Shown one piece after another: positions 26,179 through 34,188 of a stretch of 64,000 nt of DNA. The notes under the pieces were generated by a model. That model did not search any database and was not told where the DNA came from. It was given only the letters and a program-made list of their open reading frames with translations. The translations under genes were made by a program, and so were the position numbers. Positions within the stretch are counted from its first letter, which is position 1. Each line of letters starts with the position of its first letter. Origin of the DNA: Streptomyces sedi (GTDB taxonomy: Bacteria > Actinomycetota > Actinomycetes > Streptomycetales > Streptomycetaceae); NCBI RefSeq assembly GCF_006335015.1, contig NZ_VDGT01000002.1:372001-436000 (forward strand), given 5' to 3'.

Positions 26179-27024
26179 GTGCTGCCCTTGAACCGCAAGG
26201 AGTTGGTCCCCGAGAGTTCCCCCGAGGCCGCGTATGGCGCGCGTCTGCGCAGCCTGCGGGAGGGGCGGGGATGGACACAGGAGGAGCTGGCGAACCGGAT
26301 GGGTTACACCAGCAGCCACATGTCCTCCGTGGAAACTGGTCGAAAGATTTCTACCTTGCGCTTTGCGCGCAGTGCCGATCGCGTCCTCGGCACCGAGAAC
26401 ACCGCGGATGCGTTCGAACGCGAATGGCGCGAGATTCGCCACGGGAGCCTGCTGGAGGGATTTCCCGAGTACGTCGAGTGCGAGGGACGCGCCGCCGAGA
26501 TCAGGGTGTTCGAGATCGGCGTCGTCCCCGGGCTGCTCCAGACGCCGGAGTATGCGACGGAGCTTGCCCAGAGCGCCGTCAACCGGGGGGCGATCAGCCC
26601 CGAGCAGGCGGAGGAGCGAATCGCGCTCGTCACCGAGCGGCGGACGGCGCTGGAGCGGACGCCTGCCCCGCTGATCTCCGTGGTGCTGGACGAGAGTTGC
26701 ATCCGTCGCCCCATCGGGGGCCCAGCGGTGATGAACGCGCAGTTGGCCTATCTGGAGGAGTTCGCCCGGCAGCCGCACACCGTGCTCCAGCTCGCCCCCT
26801 TCGAGATGGGCGTGCGCCGCACCCTCAGTCTGCCGGCCCACATCCTGACGATGTCGGACCGCTCGCTGCTGTCCTACGCGGAGTCTTCACTGCGCGGAAA
26901 CGTGGAACGGGATAACGGGTCCGTCGTCCCGTTGCTGACGGCTTACCATCAGCTACAGGCGGAGGCGCTGTCCCAGTCGGCCTCCGTCGCCGCTATCAAG
27001 CAACAACGAAAGGGCACCCCGTGA
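26179..27024 (+). CDS. WhiJ-like XRE regulator with DUF5753 domain
   Basis: A 281-aa transcription regulator. The N-terminal XRE helix-turn-helix is AYGARLRSLREGRGWTQEELANRMGYTSSHMSSVETGRK. The C-terminal DUF5753 domain (EIGVVPGLLQTPEYA and AYLEEFARQPHTVLQLAPF) is the Scr1-type region that often partners DUF397 proteins. These WhiJ-like genes act in development and antibiotic control in Streptomyces, with the DUF397 protein modulating DNA binding. The GTG start is at 26179; a TTG at 26188 is also possible. The stop overlaps the first DUF397 start (GTGA), so the two are coupled. Confidence 0.88.
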   Translation: MLPLNRKELVPESSPEAAYGARLRSLREGRGWTQEELANRMGYTSSHMSSVETGRKISTLRFARSADRVLGTENTADAFEREWREIRHGSLLEGFPEYVECEGRAAEIRVFEIGVVPGLLQTPEYATELAQSAVNRGAISPEQAEERIALVTERRTALERTPAPLISVVLDESCIRRPIGGPAVMNAQLAYLEEFARQPHTVLQLAPFEMGVRRTLSLPAHILTMSDRSLLSYAESSLRGNVERDNGSVVPLLTAYHQLQAEALSQSASVAAIKQQRKGTP

Positions 27025-27230
27025 GCTCCGAAGCCCCCCGTTGGTTCAAGTCCTCCTACAGTGACAACGGTGGCGCCTGTGTCGAGGCCGCCGACAATCT
27101 CGCCGCGACCAGCGGTGTGGTTCCCGTCCGTGACTCCAAGAGCCACGACGGTCCGGTTCTGACCTTCTCGACCGGCGCGTTCTCCTCGTTCGTGACGGGC
27201 GTCAAGTCCGGGCGGGTCAGCACCGACTGA
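27021..27230 (+). CDS. DUF397 protein 1
   Basis: A 69-aa DUF397 protein (WFKSSYSDNGGACVEAAD, VPVRDSKSHDGPVLTFS, then AFSSFVTGVKSGR). Family members bind or modulate the paired XRE regulator. Start GTG 27021 overlaps the XRE stop by four bases, and a GAAAGGGC site precedes it. It is almost identical to the next DUF397 gene, showing a recent duplication. Confidence 0.9.
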   Translation: MSSEAPRWFKSSYSDNGGACVEAADNLAATSGVVPVRDSKSHDGPVLTFSTGAFSSFVTGVKSGRVSTD

Positions 27231-27240
27231 CCGCCACACC

Positions 27241-27295
27241 GGTTGTGCGCGGAGCCACGGGCGCGTTGTCCCCGCAACCCGTTCCGCGCACAACC
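27241..27295 (+). terminator. Inverted repeat hairpin after DUF397 gene 1
   Basis: A perfect 13-bp stem (27241-27253 with 27283-27295) around a 29-base loop, which itself can pair (ACGGG with CCCGT). It follows the first DUF397 stop by 10 bases. The left arm recurs after the second DUF397 gene (27692 onward) as part of the duplication, but its partner arm is lost there. Confidence 0.6.
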
Positions 27296-27394
27296 CCCGC
27301 ACCACTCCGCCCACGCCGGCTCGCGAGTGAGTCCTTCGGTCGGGTCCGAACGCGTCCGAAAACCGCATATGGAGCCCGCGGTCGCAGGGCAGCC

Positions 27395-27476
27395 TGATGC
27401 TGTAGGGCACGATGTCCCGCTGTCCCAGCGGGCGTTGGTCGCCGTGATCCAGCAGCTACGAAAGGGCATCCTGTGA
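27395..27476 (+). pseudogene. Duplicated 3' end of the XRE gene
   Basis: The frame just before DUF397 gene 2 encodes LSQRALVAVIQQLRKGIL, a clear relative of the XRE C-terminus LSQSASVAAIKQQRKGTP, and the same CGAAAGGGCA ribosome site. This shows that the duplicated unit began inside the XRE gene. No XRE body remains, so this is a relic, not a gene. Confidence 0.65.
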
Positions 27477-27682
27477 GCTCCGAAGCCCCGCGTTGGTTCA
27501 AGTCCTCCTACAGCAGCAACGGTGGCGCCTGCCTGGAGGCCGCCGACAATCTCGCCGCGATCCGTGGCGTGGTCCCGGTCCGTGACTCGAAGCGCCTGGA
27601 GGGTCCGGTTCTGACCTTCTCGACCGACGCGTTCTCCTCGTTCGTGACGGGCGTCAAGTCCGGGCGGGTCAGCGCCGACTGA
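27473..27682 (+). CDS. DUF397 protein 2 (duplicate)
   Basis: A 69-aa DUF397 protein differing from protein 1 by only about ten residues (for example DSKRLEGP for DSKSHDGP). GTG 27473 has the same upstream GAAAGGGC. It comes from a local duplication that copied the XRE 3' end, this gene and part of the following spacer. The differing residues lie mainly in the middle, so the two proteins may have split specificity or be redundant. Confidence 0.88.
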   Translation: MSSEAPRWFKSSYSSNGGACLEAADNLAAIRGVVPVRDSKRLEGPVLTFSTDAFSSFVTGVKSGRVSAD

Positions 27683-27806
27683 GCGCGGCGCCGGTTGTGC
27701 GCGGAGGCCCCGTTGCCCAACGGTCGGCGTCTTGGGACGATTTCCCGAGGTGACCGACTCCGCGCCCAACCGGCGCGACGACAAGGACAACGAGGGAGCC
27801 GAACCG

Positions 27807-28004
27807 TTGAACACCCCTGGTGAAACGCACTGGTTCAAGTCCTCCTACAGCAATAACGGCGGGGCCTGCGTCGAGGTGGCCGCCCTGACCGGCGCGCGCC
27901 ACGGCGTGCGCGACTCGAAGCGCGCGGACGGCCCGTTCCTCACGTTCCGCCCGGCGGCCTGGCGCGCGTTCCTGCACGCGGTCGAGGAGCGCGGGACCCG
28001 GTAG
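27807..28004 (+). CDS. DUF397 protein 3 (divergent)
   Basis: A 65-aa DUF397 protein beginning NTPGETHWFKSSYSNNGGACVEVA and ending FRPAAWRAFLHAVEERG. It is clearly older than the other two copies. A TTG start at 27807 is preceded by GAGGGAG at good spacing; upstream GTG starts (27732 and 27750) give an N-terminal tail unlike the family. With three DUF397 genes behind a single XRE gene, this locus is larger than the usual XRE-DUF397 pair. Confidence 0.8.
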   Translation: MNTPGETHWFKSSYSNNGGACVEVAALTGARHGVRDSKRADGPFLTFRPAAWRAFLHAVEERGTR

Positions 28005-28015
28005 CGCGGGCCTCC

Positions 28016-28636
28016 TCAGCCGGCGCGCTCCACGTCCCACAGCCGGGTCTTCTCGGCGCGCCACCGTTCCCAGAGGTCCTCTCGGCCCTGCTCCGGGGAC
28101 TCCAGCACGTCGATCTCGGCGGCGGTGAGCGGGAGCAGCACCACCAGGCGCAGCGCTCCGGCCGGGGCGCCGGGCCCGTGGGGCTGGTCGGGCCGGTCGG
28201 GCTGGTCCGGCCAACGGGCGTCGGCGAGGACCGAGAACGCCTCGCCGACCAGCGGATGGGTGTCGAAGAGCAGCCCGTGGATGCCCGTGTCGGGCACCAT
28301 CGGGGCCTCCGACTGGATCCACGCCCCGAACTCGGCGCTCTCGCCCGACGCGATGAACCACCGCGCCGCGACCCGCGCGAGGTGGTGCGCCTCCCGCTCC
28401 TGACTCGCCTGGAGGGTGCAGGCGAACTCGACCGGCCCGTCGACTCCGGGCTGGAAGGGCACTCCCAGGGTCAGGGCCGAGACCAGTCGGGCACGGTCGT
28501 CACGGTGCAGGCCCATGCCGAACCCGTCGTCCCCGACGGGAGCCACGCGGGCGTACCCCGGCCCCAGGTACCGCTGCGCGTGGTCGTGGAGAGCCGTGTA
28601 GTAGGGGTCATCGAGCGGAACAACCATGCCCGGCAT
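28016..28636 (-). CDS. Suppressor-of-fused (SUFU)-like domain protein
   Basis: A 206-aa soluble protein. VPFQPGVDGPVEFACTLQ in the middle and the C-terminal RLVVLLPLTAAEIDVLE resemble bacterial suppressor-of-fused domain proteins, which are common near Streptomyces immunity or toxin loci; function there is unknown. A Pro/Asp/Gln repeat (DQPDRPDQPHGPG) makes a flexible linker. It converges with DUF397 gene 3 and no toxin gene is adjacent. Family assignment is from memory and moderately sure. Confidence 0.6.
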   Translation of the reverse strand: MPGMVVPLDDPYYTALHDHAQRYLGPGYARVAPVGDDGFGMGLHRDDRARLVSALTLGVPFQPGVDGPVEFACTLQASQEREAHHLARVAARWFIASGESAEFGAWIQSEAPMVPDTGIHGLLFDTHPLVGEAFSVLADARWPDQPDRPDQPHGPGAPAGALRLVVLLPLTAAEIDVLESPEQGREDLWERWRAEKTRLWDVERAG

Positions 28637-28705
28637 GATCGCAGTCAGGCACGCCCCCGCGGGAGGCGAGGGCGGCAGGGCGGCGGCGGCTCACCGCGCG
28701 TCGGC

Positions 28706-29911
28706 TCACCGCGCGTCGGGTTGTCGCAGCAGCGGCAGGACGGCGCGGGCGAACGCCGCCGGTTCGGTGCTCGCGCCCAGGTGGTTACCTGGCATGTCGA
28801 CCAGTGGTAGTTCCAGGCGGTCGGCGAGCGCCCGGGTCGCCCGACGCGCCAGCTGGTGGTGGCTCAGCGCGCCCGCGCACAGCGTCAGGGGAACCCGGCG
28901 GACGGCCTCGATGTCGGGCGCGTAGAGGACGGAGGGGCCGGCCATCCGTCCCAGGAAGTACCGGTTCTTGTCCAGTTCCCCGGCCGGCAGCTCGGGCAGG
29001 GCCAGGTGCGGGGGAGGAGTCTCGCCAGGCCCTGTGTGGTGGCCGGCGCCGCTGAGGTCGTAGAACTCCTGCACCGCGCGCTGCGGGTCCCCCTCGGCCA
29101 CCGCGAACGCCGCCGTCGCGCGACTGGTCAGGTCCGCGTCGTCCAGGAGGGTGACCAGTGGCGGCTCGTGCAGGACGGCTCGGTTGACCAGTTGGGGATG
29201 CCGGGTGGCCAGTTCGAGCAGCGTGACGGCGCCACCGCTGGTGCCGACGAACAGCGCGGGGCCGCCGGTGAAGCGGTCGACGAGCGCGGCGAGATCCTCG
29301 GCCAGCACCTCGGGCGTGGGCGCGGCCATCCCCGTTACGGCGCGGCTGTCGCCGATGCCGCGCGGATCGTGGGTGACGACGGTGAACCGTTCCGCCAACT
29401 CCCGCGCCAGCGCCGCGAAGCCGGCCCGCCCGGCCGGCGCGCCGACGAGGAACAGCGGCGGCCCCTCGCCCCGGACATCGAAGGCGAGCGCGCAGTCCGG
29501 CCGTTCGAGCCGTCGCGGCGTGCCGGCGCCCTGTTCGTCGTAGTCGGCGATCTTGCGGCTGATCACGTCGAGCGCACGGTCCAGCTCCTCGCGCCGCTCC
29601 CGGACGCGGCGCCGGTGCGCCGTCAGCAACTCCAGCCGCAGAACGGCCGGATCGGCGGCCCTGCCGTCCGCACCGGTGAACTGCGCGATGTCGGCCAGCG
29701 GCATCCCCGTCTCCCGGAGGTGCACCAACATGCGGATCAACTCGACATCACCCGCCGCGTACCGGCGCCGCCCCGCGCTGTCGCGCCGGGGGGCCGGCAC
29801 GACCCCCTGACGCTCGAAGTACCGCAACGTGTCGGCCGCCAACCCGATCCGCTCCGACACCTCCGCGATGCCGAACAGCTCGTCTCGCTCGTCGTCTCCC
29901 TCGTCGTCCAT
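28706..29911 (-). CDS. MerR regulator fused to alpha/beta hydrolase
   Basis: A 401-aa protein in two parts. Residues about 11-125 are a complete MerR module: LFGIAEVSERIGLAADTLRYFERQGVVP, an RRYAAGDVELIRMLVHLRETGMPL second helix group, and a coiled coil ending near RKIADYDEQG. Residues 135-401 are an alpha/beta hydrolase: HDPRGIGDSR, VGTSGGAVTLLELA with the nucleophile Ser225, and a C-terminal MPGNHLGA carrying the histidine. A normal MerR effector domain is replaced by an enzyme fold, so DNA binding may respond to an ester, epoxide or acyl ligand that the hydrolase domain binds or cleaves. No fusion artefact is seen: the linker is in frame with unchanged codon use. Confidence 0.88.
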   Translation of the reverse strand: MDDEGDDERDELFGIAEVSERIGLAADTLRYFERQGVVPAPRRDSAGRRRYAAGDVELIRMLVHLRETGMPLADIAQFTGADGRAADPAVLRLELLTAHRRRVRERREELDRALDVISRKIADYDEQGAGTPRRLERPDCALAFDVRGEGPPLFLVGAPAGRAGFAALARELAERFTVVTHDPRGIGDSRAVTGMAAPTPEVLAEDLAALVDRFTGGPALFVGTSGGAVTLLELATRHPQLVNRAVLHEPPLVTLLDDADLTSRATAAFAVAEGDPQRAVQEFYDLSGAGHHTGPGETPPPHLALPELPAGELDKNRYFLGRMAGPSVLYAPDIEAVRRVPLTLCAGALSHHQLARRATRALADRLELPLVDMPGNHLGASTEPAAFARAVLPLLRQPDAR

Positions 29912-30019
29912 GCGGCCAAGCCTGGGCGCTGGACCCCGGTCCAGGTCAAGCGGCGGGGCGCTTCGGGCGCCGCGCGTCCCTCAGCCAGCGTGAAACGGCC
30001 GTGAGCTAGCCTCACGGCC

Positions 30020-30421
30020 ATGCACACCCTCGCCCCAGGCGCTTCGGACGAGGAAATCCTGGACGCCGTCTTCGAGTGGGTCCGGCTGCTCGCGGTCGAC
30101 GACCACGCGGCAGCCAACACATTCCTCGCACCACACCCGGATCCTCGCTACCGGCTCACACCCGAGGAACTACGCGCCTGCATCGCCAACTACGGAGCCG
30201 GGGAACCCGTTCACGGTCGCACGACGCGAGTCACATCTCCGGACACCGCTACGGGCGACCACCCGACACGTACACAGATCTGGCGCGAGGACGGCATGCT
30301 GCCGCGCGTCGAAATAGCCCTCCCGCTCAACGGGGTCTGGAGCGACCTGACCGCCATACTCGACATCCAGGAAGACGCTGGACGTTGGGTGCTCACACTC
30401 GAACAGGTACACGTTCTGTAA
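30020..30421 (+). CDS. Hypothetical protein, 133 aa
   Basis: A small acidic protein I do not recognise with certainty. It begins MHTLAPGASDEEILDAVFEWVRLLA and contains a PDPRYRLTPEELRACIANYG segment and an RVEIALPLNGVWSDLTAILDIQED end, a mixed alpha/beta pattern like an NTF2- or SnoaL-like cup. Its codon third positions are less GC-biased than most genes here, which may mean recent arrival. It is divergent from the MerR-hydrolase gene (108 bases apart), so the two may share a regulatory region. Confidence 0.6.
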   Translation: MHTLAPGASDEEILDAVFEWVRLLAVDDHAAANTFLAPHPDPRYRLTPEELRACIANYGAGEPVHGRTTRVTSPDTATGDHPTRTQIWREDGMLPRVEIALPLNGVWSDLTAILDIQEDAGRWVLTLEQVHVL

Positions 30422-30519
30422 CGACTCCGAGCGTGTTCTCCCGGGCGGGAGCCACGGGCCGCCGATCCGCGTAGCCCGCGAGACGCCTGGGGCTGGCGAA
30501 CGGTGAAGGGGATCGCCCT

Positions 30520-30861
30520 CTATGACGGCCCCAAGCTGGGAGAGGCAAGGCCGGGGAGTTCGCCCGGGCGTGTTGAGCGTCCTGGGGGCCGGGCCTTCGG
30601 CGGTCCGGCCCCTGCGCTGTGTGGAGGCACGCGATCGCGGCGGCGGGCGGCAACGGCGCGTGTGCTCAGAGGGTTCGTGTCGGCGGGTGGGCGCGCCGCG
30701 AGGATGGCTTCGGCCAGGTCCGCGGTCTCGGCGTTCAGGCCGCCCGAGCCGATCTCCAGAACGCGCGGAGGCTGTCCGTGGGTCCGGTTGGGGTCTCGGG
30801 GCTCGACTCGATCACGTCGGGGAGGCGGAATACCGGCGGCACGGACCTTGTTGGTCGCCAT
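30520..30861 (-). CDS. Possible hypothetical protein
   Basis: A 113-aa reading frame starting MATNKVRAAGIPPP, with PPRVLEIGSGGLNAETADLAEAILAARPP in the first half. That half looks protein-like, with high GC at third positions, but the second half is Arg/Pro rich and the ribosome site is weak. It is divergent from the LD-carboxypeptidase remnant, with only 25 bases between the starts. I do not know a family for it. Confidence 0.3.
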   Translation of the reverse strand: MATNKVRAAGIPPPRRDRVEPRDPNRTHGQPPRVLEIGSGGLNAETADLAEAILAARPPADTNPLSTRAVAARRRDRVPPHSAGAGPPKARPPGRSTRPGELPGLASPSLGPS

Positions 30862-30886
30862 CACTGATCACCCCAGGAGGAGACCC

Positions 30887-31875
30887 ATGCCTGCGATCCT
30901 GCGGCCCCGCGCGCTACGTTCCGGCGACCTCGTGGTCGTCGCCGCGCCCTCGGGTCAGCTTGAGCCGGGTGAGGAGCCGCTGCTGGCCCGCGGTGTGGCG
31001 ATACTCGAACGGATGGTTTCCGCGTGCGGGTCAGCCCGATGGTCGACCCGGCGCGGAGCCGCTGGTGGGCGGCGGGTACTCCGGCGGAGCAGGCCGACGA
31101 ACTCAATGTCCTGCTCCGGGACCCGGAGGTGCGGGCCATCGTCGCGCACACCGGCGGACAGGCGACCATCGGCTATCTCGACCTGATCGACCTGGACGCG
31201 ATCCGGGCCGACCCGAAACCGATCATCGGCTACAGCGATATCTCGGTGCTCCACATGGCGTTGCACGCCAAGACCGGCCTCGTCGGCTTCCACGCCGACA
31301 TCGCCACCCACGGTTTCGGCAGCGACTGGTACACGCTGGGTGACGAGGCCCGTCGCTCCGAACTCGTCGACCTCTACACCCGGGTGCTCACCAAGGCCGA
31401 GGCGCCGGGCGCGCTGCCGGCGCAGGAGGCTTGGGAGACCTGGCGGCCGGGCAGCGCGCGGGGGCCGCTGTTCGGCGGCTTGCTGAACCGGCTGGTCCTG
31501 TTGCGGGGGACACCGTTCGCCCCGGCCGTCGAGCGGTTCGACGGCGCCGTGTTCTTCTGGGAGGAACTGGAGCGGCCGGTCTCGCGGATCTGGAACGACC
31601 TGCACGCCTTGCGGCTGTCCGGTGTGCTGGACCGGATCGCGGGCATGGTGGTCGGCATCCCGAGCGAGGTCACGCCTCACGAGGCGGGCGGGCAGCGCGC
31701 GGAGCTACGCGACGTGGTACTCGACGTGCTGGGCCGACGTGACATCCCCGTTCTCGCCCAGGTCGACTTCGGCCACACCTCGCCGAACCTGCCGCTGCCC
31801 ATCGGCGTCCGCGCACACGTGGACGCGGACAACCGGACGCTGTCCCTGATCGAGCCGGCGGTCGTGGAAGGCTGA
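30887..31875 (+). pseudogene. S66 LD-carboxypeptidase, single-base frameshift
   Basis: Begins at ATG 30887 after an AGGAGG site with PAILRPRALRSGDLVVVAAPSGQ and runs in frame to ILERM (ATG 31013-31015). The matching protein then continues one frame over as GFRVRVSPMVDPARSRWW to the end at 31875. A single missing G at about 31015 (GGTTTC lacks one base after ATG) explains the break. The second part is a full S66 domain: GQATIGYL, the nucleophile Ser in IIGYSDISVL, and FGHTSPNLPLPIG. Family members cut tetrapeptides in muropeptide recycling or give microcin C resistance. As written the gene cannot make full-length protein; a GTG at 31024 could start an incomplete one. A sequencing error is possible. 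Confidence 0.8.
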
Positions 31876-32098
31876 GCCCTGCGGGATACCGGGGCGGGCC
31901 CGGAGGGTCACATCGAACTGGTCGGCCATGAGGTTCCTCCGGTGCCGGCGAGCCGCGCCCGGGTCAGTCTTGTCTGGGCGCGCGCCGACTCGCCGTGCGG
32001 TGCGTGTGTCGATGCTCCGCCTCCGTCGCACAGACGAAGGCGGAGCAGTGTAATCACGGATCGCACCCACGGTGTCACGGAACGACGGAATCCCGCCG
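31876..32098. other. Spacer between LD-carboxypeptidase relic and SDR
   Basis: On the minus strand an excellent GGAGGAAC site precedes an ATG at 31929 that encodes MADQFDVTLRARPGIP, after which the frame runs antisense to the carboxypeptidase. This looks like the first codons of a gene whose body has been lost, perhaps when the neighbouring region rearranged. No complete gene is visible in this 223-base stretch. Confidence 0.35.
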
Positions 32099-32875
32099 CT
32101 ACACGGCCTGGGCCGTGGGCAGGATGACCAGTTCGCTGATGTTGACGTGCCGGGGGAGAGCGGCGATGAAGGCGACGGTCTCCGCGATGTCGGCGCCGCT
32201 CAGGCACTCGATGTCGCGGAGCAGGCCGGCCATCAGGGCGCTGGCGTCGGGGTCGGTGACGTGGTCGGGGAGTTCGGTGTCGACCATGCCGGGTTCGATG
32301 GCGTTCACCCGCACGTTCTTCCGGCCCAGTTCGACGCGGATGAGTCGGGTGAGGTGGCTGATGTACGCCTTGGTGCCCGAGTAGATCGAGAACTTCTCCA
32401 GGATGCGGGTCGCCGCGATGGAGGAGGTGTTGATCAGGTCGGCGGGCCTGCCACGCTCGGCGGCGGCGGTCAGGTGCGGGAGGAAGGCGGCGATCACGTT
32501 CATCACTCCGGTGACGTTGAGATCGATCTGCCGCTGCCAGTCGTCCACTTCGAGCGCGTCGATGGCGGAGATCAACTGGACGCCCGCGTTGTTGAACACC
32601 AGGTCCGCCGGCCCCAGGGTGTCCGCGACCCGCTGGGCGGCCGTGCGGACCGCCACGCGGTCGGTGACGTCGACGGGGAGCGCGATGGCCGTTCCGCCGG
32701 ACGAGGTGATGTCGGCGGCGAGGGCGGAGAGCTTCTCCCGCCGACGTGCGACGAGGGCGACGGCGGCTCCGAGTTCGGCGAGCCGGCGGGCGGTGTCCGC
32801 GCCCATTCCGCTGGAGGCGCCGGTGATGACGGCCACGCGGCCGTCGAGGGGGCGTCCGTTGAGCAGGGTTGTCAT
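32099..32875 (-). CDS. Short-chain dehydrogenase/reductase (SDR)
   Basis: A 258-aa classical SDR that oxidises or reduces an alcohol/ketone with NAD(P). The nucleotide-binding TGASSGMGADTA is at residues 18-29; ALVARRREK suggests NADP preference through the arginines after the second strand. NNAG, INTSSIAATRI with the catalytic Ser, and IYSGTKAY with Tyr and Lys are all present, so it should be active. It is divergent from the MmyB-type regulator at 33128, which probably controls it, as is typical of SDR/MmyB pairs. ATG 32875. Confidence 0.9.
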   Translation of the reverse strand: MTTLLNGRPLDGRVAVITGASSGMGADTARRLAELGAAVALVARRREKLSALAADITSSGGTAIALPVDVTDRVAVRTAAQRVADTLGPADLVFNNAGVQLISAIDALEVDDWQRQIDLNVTGVMNVIAAFLPHLTAAAERGRPADLINTSSIAATRILEKFSIYSGTKAYISHLTRLIRVELGRKNVRVNAIEPGMVDTELPDHVTDPDASALMAGLLRDIECLSGADIAETVAFIAALPRHVNISELVILPTAQAV

Positions 32876-33127
32876 AGGGAGGGGGTACCTTCCTGTTTCT
32901 GGGAGTCGGGGTGATCAGAGAGCGTCGTCGGGCGGTGGCCGCGGAGCTGTCCCGCCGGCCCGTGAGGTCGCGCGGAGGGCCGCGGCCACCGCCCGTGGCG
33001 GGGCCCGGTATCCACTGAACCAGCGCTGAGCAGCGAGAAGAGCCCGCAAAAGGGCCCGCTTGATCGGGGGACGGACGGGGCCACCCTCCCGCCGCCGCGA
33101 CCCGCGCCCACGCGCGATCCTGGAGGG

Positions 33128-34036
33128 ATGGACCGTGAGCACCCCGACAGCGCGCCGATGGCCGAGTTCCTCCGCTCCGCCCGCTCGCGCCTCACCCCGA
33201 GGGAGGCCGGGCTCGACGAACACGACCCCGGCCCGGGCCGACGCCGGGTGCCCGGCCTGCGGCGAGAGGAACTCGCCCGGCTGGCAGGGGTGAGCGTCGA
33301 CTACTACACGCGCCTCGAACAGGGCCGCAGCCGCGGCGCCTCGGCGGAGATCCTCGACGCGCTCGCCACCGCCCTGCGCCTGGACGACGCGGAGCGCGGC
33401 CACCTGCACACCCTCGCCCGGCCCCGGCTCGTCCGTCGCCGCCGCCCCCGCCCTCAGCGGGTCCACCGCGCGACCTGGGATCTCCTGGACACCTTCCAGC
33501 AGACCGGCCGACCCGCGTTCGTCCTCGGGCGGCGCCTCGACGTGCTGGCCCACAACCAGCTCGCCGGACGCCTGATCACCGACTTCCGCGCGCTGCCCGC
33601 CGCCGAGCGGAACCAGGCCCGCTTCGTCTTCCTCGACCCGCACGCGCGCGAGCTGTACCGGGACTGGCCCCGCGTCGCCTCGGACACCGCCGCCATGCTG
33701 CGCCTCGACGCGGGCCGCCACCCGGACGACCCGGCCCTGAGCGCCCTGGTCGGTGAACTGTCCATACACAGCGCGGAGTTCCGCCGCTGCTGGTCGGACA
33801 ACAAGGTGCACCGGCGCACGACCGGCACCAAGGACTACCACCATCCGCTCGTCGGCGAACTCACCGTCACCTACCAGGCGCTCACGCCCGGAGACGACCC
33901 GGAGCAGATCCTCTTCGTCTACGGCACCGAGCCCGGCAGCCCGTCCGAGACCTCCCTGCGGCTGCTGGCCCAGTGGGGCGGGACGGCGGCCGACACCGGA
34001 GGCGTCCCCGCGCCAACGCCGGGAACGCGCCGCTGA
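33128..34036 (+). CDS. MmyB-type XRE regulator 1
   Basis: A 302-aa regulator. The helix-turn-helix contains RRVPGLRREELARLAGVSVDYYTRLEQGR, the MmyB signature, and the C-terminal half (FVLGRRLDVLAHNQLAGRL, RNQARFVFLDPHARELYRDW) is the ligand-binding MmyB-like domain, which in relatives binds fatty-acid-like molecules. Its DNA partner is likely the divergent SDR promoter in the 252-base gap. It lies head-to-tail with a second MmyB gene. The start ATG 33128 follows TGGAGGG. Confidence 0.88.
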   Translation: MDREHPDSAPMAEFLRSARSRLTPREAGLDEHDPGPGRRRVPGLRREELARLAGVSVDYYTRLEQGRSRGASAEILDALATALRLDDAERGHLHTLARPRLVRRRRPRPQRVHRATWDLLDTFQQTGRPAFVLGRRLDVLAHNQLAGRLITDFRALPAAERNQARFVFLDPHARELYRDWPRVASDTAAMLRLDAGRHPDDPALSALVGELSIHSAEFRRCWSDNKVHRRTTGTKDYHHPLVGELTVTYQALTPGDDPEQILFVYGTEPGSPSETSLRLLAQWGGTAADTGGVPAPTPGTRR

Positions 34037-34188
34037 CACGGGCCCGTTGCCCGAGTCCCGACCCCTCCGGCAGAGGCGCCCCCCAACGGGCCCGCGTCGC
34101 CGGGGCGTTCGACGTCGTGGACGGGACGCGGGAGGGGGTGGGCCAGGTCCTGGTTACCGGCGTCGGTGGTTTCTAGGGTGGCGGCGTG

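Noticed and set aside
27056..27838. Minus-strand frame across the DUF397 duplication
   Set aside because: It exists because both DUF397 copies read through in antisense. No start site or family.
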